From Actinomycetota bacterium (GTDB taxonomy: Bacteria > Actinomycetota > Thermoleophilia > Gaiellales > Gaiellaceae), in contig JAFAIV010000016.1 of the NCBI GenBank assembly GCA_019236545.1, positions 1 to 10,460 on the forward strand: a stretch of DNA of 10,460 nucleotides, written 5' to 3'. The position numbers and the translations under genes are program-made. A model generated the notes under the pieces. That model had not been told where the DNA came from, did no database searches, and worked only from the letters and a program-made list of their open reading frames with translations. This document shows positions 1 through 7,684 of this stretch, one piece after another. Position 1 is the stretch's first letter, and each line of letters starts with the position of its first letter.

Positions 1-2247
1 GGCATGGGGAAGTCGCGGCTCGTGGCCGAGTTCGCGCGAGGCGTGGGCGCGACCGGCGCCGCCACGATCTTCGGCGAGGCGCAGCCGTTCGGCACGACGA
101 CGAGCTACTTCGCCTGGCGTCCGATCTGGCGCCGCCTCCTGCGCGTCCCGGACACGTTGAGCGAGCCGGAGCAGATCGAGGCGCTGCGGATCTCGATCGA
201 GGAGGACGTCGATCCGGCGCTCGTGCCGCGCGCGCCGCTGCTCGGCGAGGTGCTCGGCATCCAGATCCCGGACACCGACCTGACCGCGTCGCTCGACCCG
301 AAGCTGCGAAAGGCGTCGCTCGAGAGCCTCCTCGTCGACTGCCTCCGCGCGAAGGCGCGAGCCGAGACGCTCGTGCTCGTGCTCGAGGACTGCCACTGGC
401 TCGACCCGCTCTCGCGCGACCTGCTCGAGGTGCTCGCGCGCGCGGCGCGGGACGCGTACGTCCTGCTCGTGCTCGCGTACCGGCCGGACGGGCTCGACCT
501 CTCGCGCATCCCGGGGCTCGAGCAGCTCGGGCTCGCGGCGCTCCCCGACGCGGCGATGGCGGAGGTGGCGGAGACGAAGGCCGCCCAGCTCTTCGGCGCC
601 GACACGGTCGCGCCGCCCGTCCTGCTCGACCTCGTGCTCGCGCGCGCGCAGGGCAACCCGTTCTACGCGGAGGAGATCCTCAACTTCGTCCACGAGCAGG
701 AGGCCGACCTCGCGGACGAGGACGCGCTCCGCCGGCTGGAGCTCCCGGGCAGCCTGCACAGCCTCGTCCTCAGCCGCGTCGACCGCCTCGACGAGGGGCC
801 GCGCCGGACGCTGAAGGTCGCCAGCGTCGGCGGCAGGACGTTCGTCGCGCCGACGCTTCCCGGCGTCTACCCGGAGCTCGGGTCGCTCGACGACGTTCGC
901 GGCCACCTCGCCCTCCTGCGCACGCAGGACCTCGTCAACGCCGACCGCGAGGAGGACGAGTCGTTCCTCTTCAAGCACGCGATCACGCAGGAGGTCGCGT
1001 ACGAGAGCATCCCGTTCGCGCTCCGCGGCGAGCTGCACGGGCGCTACGGCCGACACCTCGAGCTCGCGGGCGCCGGCGTCGACCTACTCGCGTACCACTT
1101 CTGGCACAGCGACGACGAGGAGGCGAAGCGCCGCTACCTCCGGCTCGCGGGCGACGCCGCCCAGGCCGCGTACGCGAACACGGCCGCGATCGACTACTAC
1201 GAGCGCCTCGCGCCGCTGCTCCCCGACGACGAGCGCGCCGACGTGCTGCTGGAGCTCGGGAAGGTGCTCGAGGTCGTCGGCCGCTGGGACGACGCCGGCC
1301 GTGCGGAGCGGGAGGCGCTGGAGCTGTCGTCGGCGGCCGCGGACGAGAAGCGCGTCGCGTGGTGCGAGACGGCGCTCGCGGAGCTCGCGCGCAAGCAGGG
1401 CGCGTACGAGGACGCGGCCGCGCACCTCGAGCGCGCGCGCGAGACGTTCGCGCGGATCGGAGACGACGAGGGGCTCGGCCAGGTGCTCCACCTCGAGGGC
1501 ACGCTCGCCGCGCAGCAGGGGCGCTACGCGGACGCGCGGGCGAGCTACGAGGAGAGCCTGACGATCAGGCGGCGGCTCGGCGACCTCAAGAAGACCGCGG
1601 ACGTGCTCAGCAACCTCGGGATCGTGGCGGAGTACGAGGCCGACTACGACCACTCGCGCGAGCTGCACGAGAACGCGCTCGCCCTGCGCCAGGAGCTCGG
1701 CGACCGGCGTTGGATCTCGGTGTCGGCGAACAACATCGGGATGATCCTCCTGCTGCAGGGCCGCCCGGAGGACGCGCGGCCGCGGCTCGAGGAGTCGGTG
1801 CGCCTGTTCCGCGAGGTCGGTGACGAGTGGATGGCCGCGGTGGCCCGGAACAACCTCGGCAACGCGTACCGCGGGATCGGGGACCTGCCGGCCGCGCGAC
1901 GCGAGTACGGGGAGAGCCTCCGTGCGTACCGCGACTGGGACGACCGCTGGGCGCTCGCGTTCCTCTTGGAGGACATGGCCCAGCTGGCGGCACTGGAAGG
2001 CGACGCGGAGCCCGCGTTCGAGCTCGTCGGCGCCGCGGACACGCTGCGAGCGGAGATCGGGAGCCCACGCGGAGACGCGCTCGAGGACGAGCTCGCGGCG
2101 AAGCTCGAGCCGTTGCTGGCGGCGCTCGGCGACGACGCGGCCGGGTCGGCCCGCCGCCGCGGCGCGGCGCGGACGCTGGCCGAGGCGCTCGACGCCGCTC
2201 ACCACTTCGTTACCAACGGCGGCCGATTGATTCCGCAACAACCCTGA
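1..2247 (+). CDS. AAA/STAND-like ATPase with TPR repeats (5'-truncated)
   Basis: Seen: the open frame enters from the left edge inside a P-loop (G-M-G-K-S-R-L, the end of a GxxGxGKS/T Walker A), so the true start and any N-terminal domain lie outside the window. Numbering from base 1, a Walker B-like VLVLED segment lies at residues 125-130, followed by CHWLD. A GNPFYAEE segment is at 218-225 and F-x-F-K-H-A-x-x-Q-E-V-A-Y begins near 322; both are typical of AAA_16-type ATPases fused to class III cyclases or LuxR/MalT-like regulators. Residues about 413-690 form seven units of roughly 40 residues with TPR spacing (for example A-x-x-x-N-N-x-G, G-D/R-x-x-A-R). The C-terminal ELVGAADTLR block resembles the usual end of these proteins, and no LuxR HTH follows. 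Inference: a cytoplasmic ATP-dependent signalling protein sensing partners through its TPRs. The missing N-terminus could be a nucleotide cyclase, a kinase or a DNA-binding domain. Confidence 0.85.
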   Translation, partial: GMGKSRLVAEFARGVGATGAATIFGEAQPFGTTTSYFAWRPIWRRLLRVPDTLSEPEQIEALRISIEEDVDPALVPRAPLLGEVLGIQIPDTDLTASLDPKLRKASLESLLVDCLRAKARAETLVLVLEDCHWLDPLSRDLLEVLARAARDAYVLLVLAYRPDGLDLSRIPGLEQLGLAALPDAAMAEVAETKAAQLFGADTVAPPVLLDLVLARAQGNPFYAEEILNFVHEQEADLADEDALRRLELPGSLHSLVLSRVDRLDEGPRRTLKVASVGGRTFVAPTLPGVYPELGSLDDVRGHLALLRTQDLVNADREEDESFLFKHAITQEVAYESIPFALRGELHGRYGRHLELAGAGVDLLAYHFWHSDDEEAKRRYLRLAGDAAQAAYANTAAIDYYERLAPLLPDDERADVLLELGKVLEVVGRWDDAGRAEREALELSSAAADEKRVAWCETALAELARKQGAYEDAAAHLERARETFARIGDDEGLGQVLHLEGTLAAQQGRYADARASYEESLTIRRRLGDLKKTADVLSNLGIVAEYEADYDHSRELHENALALRQELGDRRWISVSANNIGMILLLQGRPEDARPRLEESVRLFREVGDEWMAAVARNNLGNAYRGIGDLPAARREYGESLRAYRDWDDRWALAFLLEDMAQLAALEGDAEPAFELVGAADTLRAEIGSPRGDALEDELAAKLEPLLAALGDDAAGSARRRGAARTLAEALDAAHHFVTNGGRLIPQQP

Positions 2248-2262
2248 ACTAGGGTCGTGTCA
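2227..2262 (+). promoter_or_regulatory. Candidate promoter for the C25-like gene, possibly leaderless
   Basis: Seen: TTGATT (2227-2232), a 17-base spacer, then TAGGGT (2250-2255, a TAnnnT -10 pattern) ending 7 bases before the ATG at 2263. Initiation at the usual distance would fall on or next to the start codon, giving a leaderless transcript. The same AGGG (2251-2254) could instead act as a weak Shine-Dalgarno with 8-base spacing. A small inverted repeat, ACCCT-GAACT-AGGGT (2241-2255), overlaps the upstream stop codon and the -10. The 15-base gap also permits read-through from the upstream ATPase gene. Motif match only. Confidence 0.4.
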
Positions 2263-5200
2263 ATGCGGCGGTGGGTCAAGGGGCGGCGCCTGCGTGCGCT
2301 CGCGCTCGTCCTCGCGGGGACGGCGATCGTCTTCGGGGCGAGCTCGGCGGCTGCGTCCCCGCCGGGAAGCGGCTGGTCCGGCAGCGGCGACGGGACGGCG
2401 ACCACCGTCAGCGACGGCTCCGACGGGCTCGCGGTCTTCCAGTACGAAGACCACGCGTTCTCAGGGTCGTGGACGTTCCAGAGAACCGCGACCGCGTCGG
2501 GGACCGTGATCCTCCCCTGGCGCTACTACGGCTTCCACGCCTACTTCGAACCGACCGTCGGCCTCGGCGTGTTCGTCACTCACGCCGGCAGCACGACCTC
2601 GACGTCGCTCGTCAGCGACTCGATCAACGGCTGCTACACGGATCCCTGCACCCCGCCGTCGGGCGGCTTCTCCTACAGCGGTGTCACGACCATCTCCGTC
2701 CTCGCGGGAGACACGTACGGCTTCACGATGACCGGGTCGAACGGCGACTCGAACGACACGCTCCAGGGCACACTGAAGATCGGCCCGGGCCCGGCCGCGA
2801 TCACCCGTACGGACTGGCAGGAGTCGCGGCCGTACCAACCCGTGACCACGCCGACCTTCGTCGATCACGGCGACCCGGGGTTCTACAACTACATCCCGTC
2901 GCCGGGGGTCCCCGCCGCCAACGACGGCAGCTGGTCCGCCTGCGGCTCCGGGAACGCGATCTGCCCGGACGCGAGCACGATCGACATGCACCTCGGGTCC
3001 CGGATTCCCGACACCCCGGCCGCCTGCCTCAGCACCGCCGACTTCACCTTCTTCCAGAGCTTCGTGAGCATCCCGGTGGGGACGACGCTCAACGAGTTCA
3101 AGGTCGACCTGAGCGGGGCCGACGACGGCGCCCGCGTGTCGCTCTACAACCCGCGCTACCCCGACGGCCTGGTCTTCGACGGCAGCTACATCAAGCTCAA
3201 CGACGGGGTTGGCTCGACGACGGATCTCTCGAAGTACGTCGTCGTCGGCGAGACGAACCGGGTCGTGATCACACAGGTTGACGACTGCGCAGTCCAGAAC
3301 AACCTCGACCACGCGCAGATCACCGTCAACGGGAACGTCGTCTCGTCCGGCTACTCGCCGACGCTGTCCACCATCGCGACCGGCGCGAGCTCCCTCGGCG
3401 GGACGATCTCCGATTCCGCGACGCTCACCGGGTCGGCGCCGAACGCCGGAGGCTCGATCACGTTCAACGCCTACGCGCCCGGCGACACCGCCTGCGCCAC
3501 TCCGGTTCACACCAAGACGATGACGGTGAACGGCGACGGGACATACACCGATCCCGGCTTCGCCGCGAGCACGGTCGGGCCGTATCTCTGGAGCGCCAGC
3601 TATTCCGGCGACGGCGGGACGAACACCGCCAGCGCCAGCGATCCCTGTGGCGCGCCTGGGGAGACAAGCACGGTCACCGACCCCGGGAACACCGGCTGGA
3701 ACACGGCGACGGCGCTGACGCTCGACGGCAACGGCGACGCGTCCACGACCGGGGACATCGGCCTTACGGGGCTCGCACGCTGGTACAAGGTCCCGATCGT
3801 CCCGGGCGGCAGCGTCAGCGTCGACCTCACGGGCCTGCCGGCGAACTACGACGTCGCGCTCTTCAGCGACATCGGCCAGGCCTACAACACGCTCAGCGGC
3901 ACGAGCGACCTGACGAAGGTCAGCGCGGAGTTCTCGAGCGACGCGTTCAGCCCCTCGATCTTCTCGCCCTCGATCTTCAGCCCGTCCATCTTCAGCCCGT
4001 CGATCTTCTCGCCGTCGATCTTCAGCGGCGACCCGACCGCCTACGCGGGCGCGCAGGTGCGGGCGCTGGTCGCGGTCTCGTCGAACGACGGCACCGCGGA
4101 CGAGCACGCGTTCGCGGACACCTGGAACAACACCGGCTCCTTCTACATCCGCGTCAGCGGGCGGAACGGCGCGTACGCCCCGGGCCAGCCGTTCTCGCTC
4201 CACGTGCACGTGAACAGCGGCACCTGCGGCAACGTCTCGCCGAGCACGGCGCAGGCCCCCGGCTCGTTCCCGAACGCGGGCTACAAGACCGTGATCCTCG
4301 CGAACTACGCCGCGATGCCGGCCGGCCCCGACCTGACGACGATGCAGTCGAAGCTCGCGACGTTCGCGTCCCAGCCGAGCGTGAACGGCGTGATCGTGGA
4401 CGTCGGCAGCGATCCGCGCGTCGGCGGCCTGATCACCCAGGCGAACGCGCACCCCGACTGCCCGTACGCGAAGAACCTCGTCGCGGGCGCGATCAAGGAC
4501 ATCGTCTCCGCCTACCGCGCGAGCAACCCGGTGAGGTCCATCGTCCTCGTCGGTAGCGATGCGGCGATCCCGTTCTTCCGCTACCCCGACACCGCCGGGC
4601 TCGGCCCCGAGCTGGGGTACGTGCCGCCGGTCATCGACAACAGCGCGTCCCAGGCGTCGCTGCAGTCGAACGACGTGCTCTCGCAGGACGCGTACGGGTC
4701 GAGCACCGTCCTCCACGTCAAGGGCCTCGACCTGCCGGTCCCCGACCTGCCGGTGGGCCGCCTCGTCGAGACTCCCGCCGAGATCTCGAAGATGCTCGAC
4801 GCGTACACGGCGACGGCCAACGGCGTCGTGGCGACGCCGCGTTCCTCGCTCGTCAGCGGCTACGACTTCATGACGCAGGGCGCGAACGCGGTCGAGAGCG
4901 ACTTCAGCGCCGGCCTCGGCACCGGCGCGACGAACGACACGCTGATCACGCGCGACGGCGTCGCCCCGTCCGACACCGGCGCGCCGCCGGACCACTCGTG
5001 GACGGCCGACCAACTCCGGGCCGCGCTGCTCGGCAGCCGCCACGACCTGATCTACCTCGGCGGCCACTTCAGCGCGAACAACACGCTGGCCGCGGACTTC
5101 TCGACGACGATGAACTCGACGGAGCTCGCGGGCTCGACGGTCAACCTGACGAACTCGATCGTCGTCAGCCCCGGCTGCCACTCGGGCTACACGATCGTGA

Positions 5201-7605
5201 ACGGCGACGCGGTCCCGGGCGTGACGCAGCCGCTCGACTGGACGGAGGCGTTCGCGCAGAAGGGCGCGACGCTCATCGCGGGCACCGGCTACCAGTACGG
5301 CGACACCGACTTCCTCGCGTACGACCAGAAGCTCTACGCCGACTTCTCGCAGCAGCTCCGCGTCGGCAGCGGGCCGGTCGCGGTGGGCAGCGCCCTCGTC
5401 GCGGCGAAGGCGCAGTACATGAAGGACACGCCGAACCTCCAGGGGATCGACGTGAAGTCGCTGCTCGAGGCGACGCTCTACGGGATCCCGACGCTCAGCG
5501 TGAACCTGCCGTCGGGCCGGATCGCGGCTCCGGGCAGCACCTCGATCTTCGGCGCCGGCAGCCTGGCCGGCTTCCCGGCTCCCGGCCCCGGCTACAGCCT
5601 CGGCCTCGAGTACGTCGACCACACGTTCACGCCGGCGCTCACGCAGCACACGCGGCAGTTCGTCGACCAGAACGGGAGCAGCGCGGGCCAGCCGCTCGCC
5701 ACCTGGTACTCCGGGCCGAGCGGCGTCGACACCTCCCCGGCCGCGCCGACCCTGCCGCTCGACACCGAGGACGTGACGATCGGCGGCGTCGTCCTCCGCG
5801 GCGTCGGCTTCCGCGGGGGCAGCTACACGGACACCGGCGGGATCACGCCGCTCACCGGCGCGCCGACGACCGAGCTGAACAGTCCGCACGGGCCGTTCGC
5901 CTCGACGGCGTTCTTCCCGTCACGGCTCTGGTCGGTCAACTACTTCGGCAGCCTGACCGGCACCGGCGGAACGGAGCTGATGCTGACGCCGGCGCAGTAC
6001 AAGTCGGACACCCCGACGACCGACGTGCAGCGCCTCTTCTCGAACGTCTCGCTGCGGCTCTTCTACAGCGGCAACACCACCGCCCCGGCGCTCTCGGCCC
6101 CGCCGACGATCGCGCGCGTGGACGGGAGCGCCTCCGGTGGCACCGTCACGTTCTCGACGCACGTCGTCGGCAACCCGAACGCCGGCATCCAGCAGGTCTG
6201 GGTCACGTACGCCGGAGTCGACCCGGGTCAGTGGGAGTCGCTCGACCTGACGCAGGACCCGGTCGACTCGACGCTCTGGAGCGGCACGATCAACAACCTC
6301 TCCCAGACGCAGCTCGCGAACCTCCGCTGGATCGTCCAGGCCGCAGACGGCGTCGGCCTCGTCTCGCTCGACGACAACCAGGGCGCGCTCTACTCGCTCA
6401 GCGACATCGCGCCGGCGCTGCAGACGACGACCACGACGCGCACGGCCACCCAGCTCGCGCTCACCGCCCCGTCGAACGGCGACTACGGAACCTCGGTCAA
6501 CGTGAGCGCGACGCTCAGCCCCGCGGTCGCCGGCGAGCCCGTGACCTTCTCGCTCGGAGGCGCGAGCGCGACCGGGATCACGAACGCGAGCGGCGTGGCG
6601 AGCGCGACGCTCGGCCTCGTCGCGCTCCCCGGCAGCTACACGGTCACCGCCGGGTTCGACGGCGACTCGACCTACCTCGGCTCCGCCGCGAGCTCGGCCT
6701 TCGCGATCCACAAGCTCGCGAGCTCCCTGTCGATCTCGGGCGGCGGGACGGTCGTCCCGGGAGCCGACACCGGCGTCGTCGCGACCCTCACGAGCGGCAT
6801 CGTCGGGCTCCAGCAGCGGTCGGTCGCGTTCGTCCTCACGCCGACCGGCGGCGGCGCCCCGGTCGTTCAGACACGCACGACGGACCTGGCCGGACGTGCT
6901 GGGCTCGGCATCCTGCCGGCGCTGGCCGCGGGGACGTACTCGGTGCAGGCGTTCTTCGGCCCCGGCGGCGGAGCCTCTCTGCCCGCCGACCCGGTCTACC
7001 TCCCGAGCTCGTCGCCGACCGCACAGCTGACGGTGCTGCCGGCAACCGCGGCCGGCCTCCAGACACTCGTCCAGGGGCTCGGCCTCGACACCGGGCTCTT
7101 GCGCGACCTGACGAACGCCGCCAAGAACGCGGGCGACCAGTTCGGCCGCGGCAACACGAAGCAGGGGTGCAACCAGCTCGACCGGCTCGGCGACCGCGCC
7201 TTCGCGGCCCTCGCCGACCCGTCCAGCCCGCTGACGCCCGCGAAGGCACGCCAGCTCCTCGGCCTCCTCTATGCGGCCGAGACGGGCTACGGCTGCATCC
7301 CCGGCACGTCGACGCTCCCCGGCTCGCAGCAGGACGTCGTCGACCTGATCGCGGCCATCGACGGCCTCCCGATCGCGTCGAAGCCCGGCGTCCAGAAGGT
7401 CGTGGACGTCATCTTCCAGCGGGCGCTCCTCGTGCTCGCCGCCGCGGTCGGGCAGCGCGCGGACGACGGAGGCAAGGCCGTCTGCCAGAAGCTCACGCTC
7501 GTACAGAAGGCGGTCTCGTCCCAGATCGGCTCCAAGCTCGCCGCCGATCAGGGCGCGGTGATCCTTGCCGCCGTCACGGTCGCGCGCCTCGACTTCGCCT
7601 GCTGA
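2263..7605 (+). CDS. Secreted multidomain gingipain-like (peptidase C25) protein
   Basis: Start: ATG 2263 is preferred over in-frame GTG 2257 because it has usable spacing to AGGG and gives a compact signal peptide (basic n-region, hydrophobic core at residues 12-28, likely cleavage after AAA at 31). Domains (1780 aa): beta-sandwich about 36-170; second beta-rich module 178-355; Ig-like 364-474; PPC-like 475-655 carrying five FSPSI repeats (562-588); C25-like caspase-fold domain about 674-1083; beta-rich region 1084-1385; Ig-like 1390-1485 and 1488-1592; helical C-terminus 1599-1780. The C25 call rests on IVLVGSDAAIP, DLPVGR, YLGGH with candidate catalytic His935, SPGCHSGY with candidate nucleophile Cys972, TGYQYGDTD, and a closing LYGIPTL (family form LYGDP-x-L). 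Family knowledge: clan CD cysteine peptidases use a His/Cys dyad and often prefer Arg or Lys at P1; specificity here is unknown. No LPXTG or C-terminal membrane segment is visible, so release or non-covalent wall binding is likely. It may follow the ATPase gene in one transcript. Confidence 0.85.
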   Translation: MRRWVKGRRLRALALVLAGTAIVFGASSAAASPPGSGWSGSGDGTATTVSDGSDGLAVFQYEDHAFSGSWTFQRTATASGTVILPWRYYGFHAYFEPTVGLGVFVTHAGSTTSTSLVSDSINGCYTDPCTPPSGGFSYSGVTTISVLAGDTYGFTMTGSNGDSNDTLQGTLKIGPGPAAITRTDWQESRPYQPVTTPTFVDHGDPGFYNYIPSPGVPAANDGSWSACGSGNAICPDASTIDMHLGSRIPDTPAACLSTADFTFFQSFVSIPVGTTLNEFKVDLSGADDGARVSLYNPRYPDGLVFDGSYIKLNDGVGSTTDLSKYVVVGETNRVVITQVDDCAVQNNLDHAQITVNGNVVSSGYSPTLSTIATGASSLGGTISDSATLTGSAPNAGGSITFNAYAPGDTACATPVHTKTMTVNGDGTYTDPGFAASTVGPYLWSASYSGDGGTNTASASDPCGAPGETSTVTDPGNTGWNTATALTLDGNGDASTTGDIGLTGLARWYKVPIVPGGSVSVDLTGLPANYDVALFSDIGQAYNTLSGTSDLTKVSAEFSSDAFSPSIFSPSIFSPSIFSPSIFSPSIFSGDPTAYAGAQVRALVAVSSNDGTADEHAFADTWNNTGSFYIRVSGRNGAYAPGQPFSLHVHVNSGTCGNVSPSTAQAPGSFPNAGYKTVILANYAAMPAGPDLTTMQSKLATFASQPSVNGVIVDVGSDPRVGGLITQANAHPDCPYAKNLVAGAIKDIVSAYRASNPVRSIVLVGSDAAIPFFRYPDTAGLGPELGYVPPVIDNSASQASLQSNDVLSQDAYGSSTVLHVKGLDLPVPDLPVGRLVETPAEISKMLDAYTATANGVVATPRSSLVSGYDFMTQGANAVESDFSAGLGTGATNDTLITRDGVAPSDTGAPPDHSWTADQLRAALLGSRHDLIYLGGHFSANNTLAADFSTTMNSTELAGSTVNLTNSIVVSPGCHSGYTIVNGDAVPGVTQPLDWTEAFAQKGATLIAGTGYQYGDTDFLAYDQKLYADFSQQLRVGSGPVAVGSALVAAKAQYMKDTPNLQGIDVKSLLEATLYGIPTLSVNLPSGRIAAPGSTSIFGAGSLAGFPAPGPGYSLGLEYVDHTFTPALTQHTRQFVDQNGSSAGQPLATWYSGPSGVDTSPAAPTLPLDTEDVTIGGVVLRGVGFRGGSYTDTGGITPLTGAPTTELNSPHGPFASTAFFPSRLWSVNYFGSLTGTGGTELMLTPAQYKSDTPTTDVQRLFSNVSLRLFYSGNTTAPALSAPPTIARVDGSASGGTVTFSTHVVGNPNAGIQQVWVTYAGVDPGQWESLDLTQDPVDSTLWSGTINNLSQTQLANLRWIVQAADGVGLVSLDDNQGALYSLSDIAPALQTTTTTRTATQLALTAPSNGDYGTSVNVSATLSPAVAGEPVTFSLGGASATGITNASGVASATLGLVALPGSYTVTAGFDGDSTYLGSAASSAFAIHKLASSLSISGGGTVVPGADTGVVATLTSGIVGLQQRSVAFVLTPTGGGAPVVQTRTTDLAGRAGLGILPALAAGTYSVQAFFGPGGGASLPADPVYLPSSSPTAQLTVLPATAAGLQTLVQGLGLDTGLLRDLTNAAKNAGDQFGRGNTKQGCNQLDRLGDRAFAALADPSSPLTPAKARQLLGLLYAAETGYGCIPGTSTLPGSQQDVVDLIAAIDGLPIASKPGVQKVVDVIFQRALLVLAAAVGQRADDGGKAVCQKLTLVQKAVSSQIGSKLAADQGAVILAAVTVARLDFAC
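3946..4026 (+). repeat. Tandem FSPSI pentapeptide repeat (15-bp units)
   Basis: Five perfect FSPSI units plus a final FS, encoded by 15-bp units at 3946, 3961, 3976, 3991 and 4006. The DNA units differ synonymously: the first Ser is AGC in units 1, 3 and 4 but TCG in units 2 and 5; Pro is CCC or CCG; the second Ser is TCG or TCC. AGC-to-TCG changes need several substitutions, so the amino-acid pattern looks conserved despite DNA divergence. The array sits in the middle of the PPC-like domain, just upstream of the peptidase domain. Confidence 0.95.
7057..7602 (+). repeat. C-terminal duplicated helical module with paired cysteines
   Basis: Two helical segments end the C25-like protein: about 7057-7296 (residues 1599-1678) and 7333-7602 (1691-1780). 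Each has an amphipathic helix, a short Gly-containing turn, then C-x-x-L, an A-x-x-L/A-rich helix and a closing Cys: Cys1636/Cys1678 (42 apart) and Cys1741/Cys1780 (39 apart, the last residue of the protein). The pattern recalls the small helical FIMAH-type modules found at the ends of bacterial exoproteins, but this is from memory and the copies are strongly diverged. One disulfide per copy after export is inferred. Confidence 0.45.
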
Positions 7606-7616
7606 CGCGTCGCGCT

Positions 7617-7655
7617 GGTGTCGTTCCGGTGACCGTGTGGTGTCGGTCCGTGACC
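7617..7655 (+). repeat. Imperfect direct repeat upstream of the cNMP-binding gene
   Basis: GGTGTCGTTCCGGTGACC (7617-7634) recurs as GGTGTCGGTCCGTGACC (7639-7655), with one mismatch and one single-base gap. The copies begin 22 bp apart, about two helical turns. The second copy ends in GTGACC, which serves as the candidate -35 of the downstream gene, so the pair could be a regulator-binding site. The function is inferred. Confidence 0.5.
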
Positions 7656-7684
7656 CGCGCTGCGCGCCGCTGTAGGTTCGAGGC
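7650..7684 (+). promoter_or_regulatory. Candidate promoter of the cNMP-binding gene, possibly leaderless
   Basis: GTGACC (7650-7655, sharing TGAC with the -35 consensus), a 17-base spacer, and TAGGTT (7673-7678, TAnnnT) end 6 bases before ATG 7685. This places initiation at or beside the start codon. The alternative is that AGG within TAGGTT acts as a weak Shine-Dalgarno 8 bases from the ATG. The remainder of the 79-bp intergenic region (7606-7684) shows no clear terminator with a T-run. Confidence 0.35.

Noticed and set aside
1084..2241. 385-codon minus-strand frame opposite the TPR region
   Set aside because: Arg/Val/Leu-rich shadow of the TPR coding sequence with no domain features.
2257..2262. 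GTG start at 2257 for the C25-like gene
   Set aside because: It lies only 2 bases from AGGG and inside the expected initiation zone of the candidate promoter; ATG 2263 fits better.
2461..5889. 1142-codon open frame on the minus strand
   Set aside because: It is antisense to the C25-like gene. Its translation is a low-complexity run of R, V, A, D and G without domains, as expected from strong third-position GC bias opposite a long gene.
1..7605. STAND ATPase plus caspase-like protease as an intracellular defence pair
   Set aside because: The protease has a clear Sec signal peptide and many extracellular Ig-like domains, so the two products should be in different compartments; nothing else resembles a defence island.
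7540..7605. LPXTG, T9SS or transmembrane anchor at the end of the exoprotein
   Set aside because: The C-terminus ends in a helical segment with Cys; there is no LPXTG-hydrophobic-basic tail, and the hydrophobic stretch is too short to span a membrane.
7606..7684. Intrinsic terminator after the C25-like gene
   Set aside because: Only short GC-rich self-complementary pieces such as GCGC-TGC-GCGC are present and no T-run follows.
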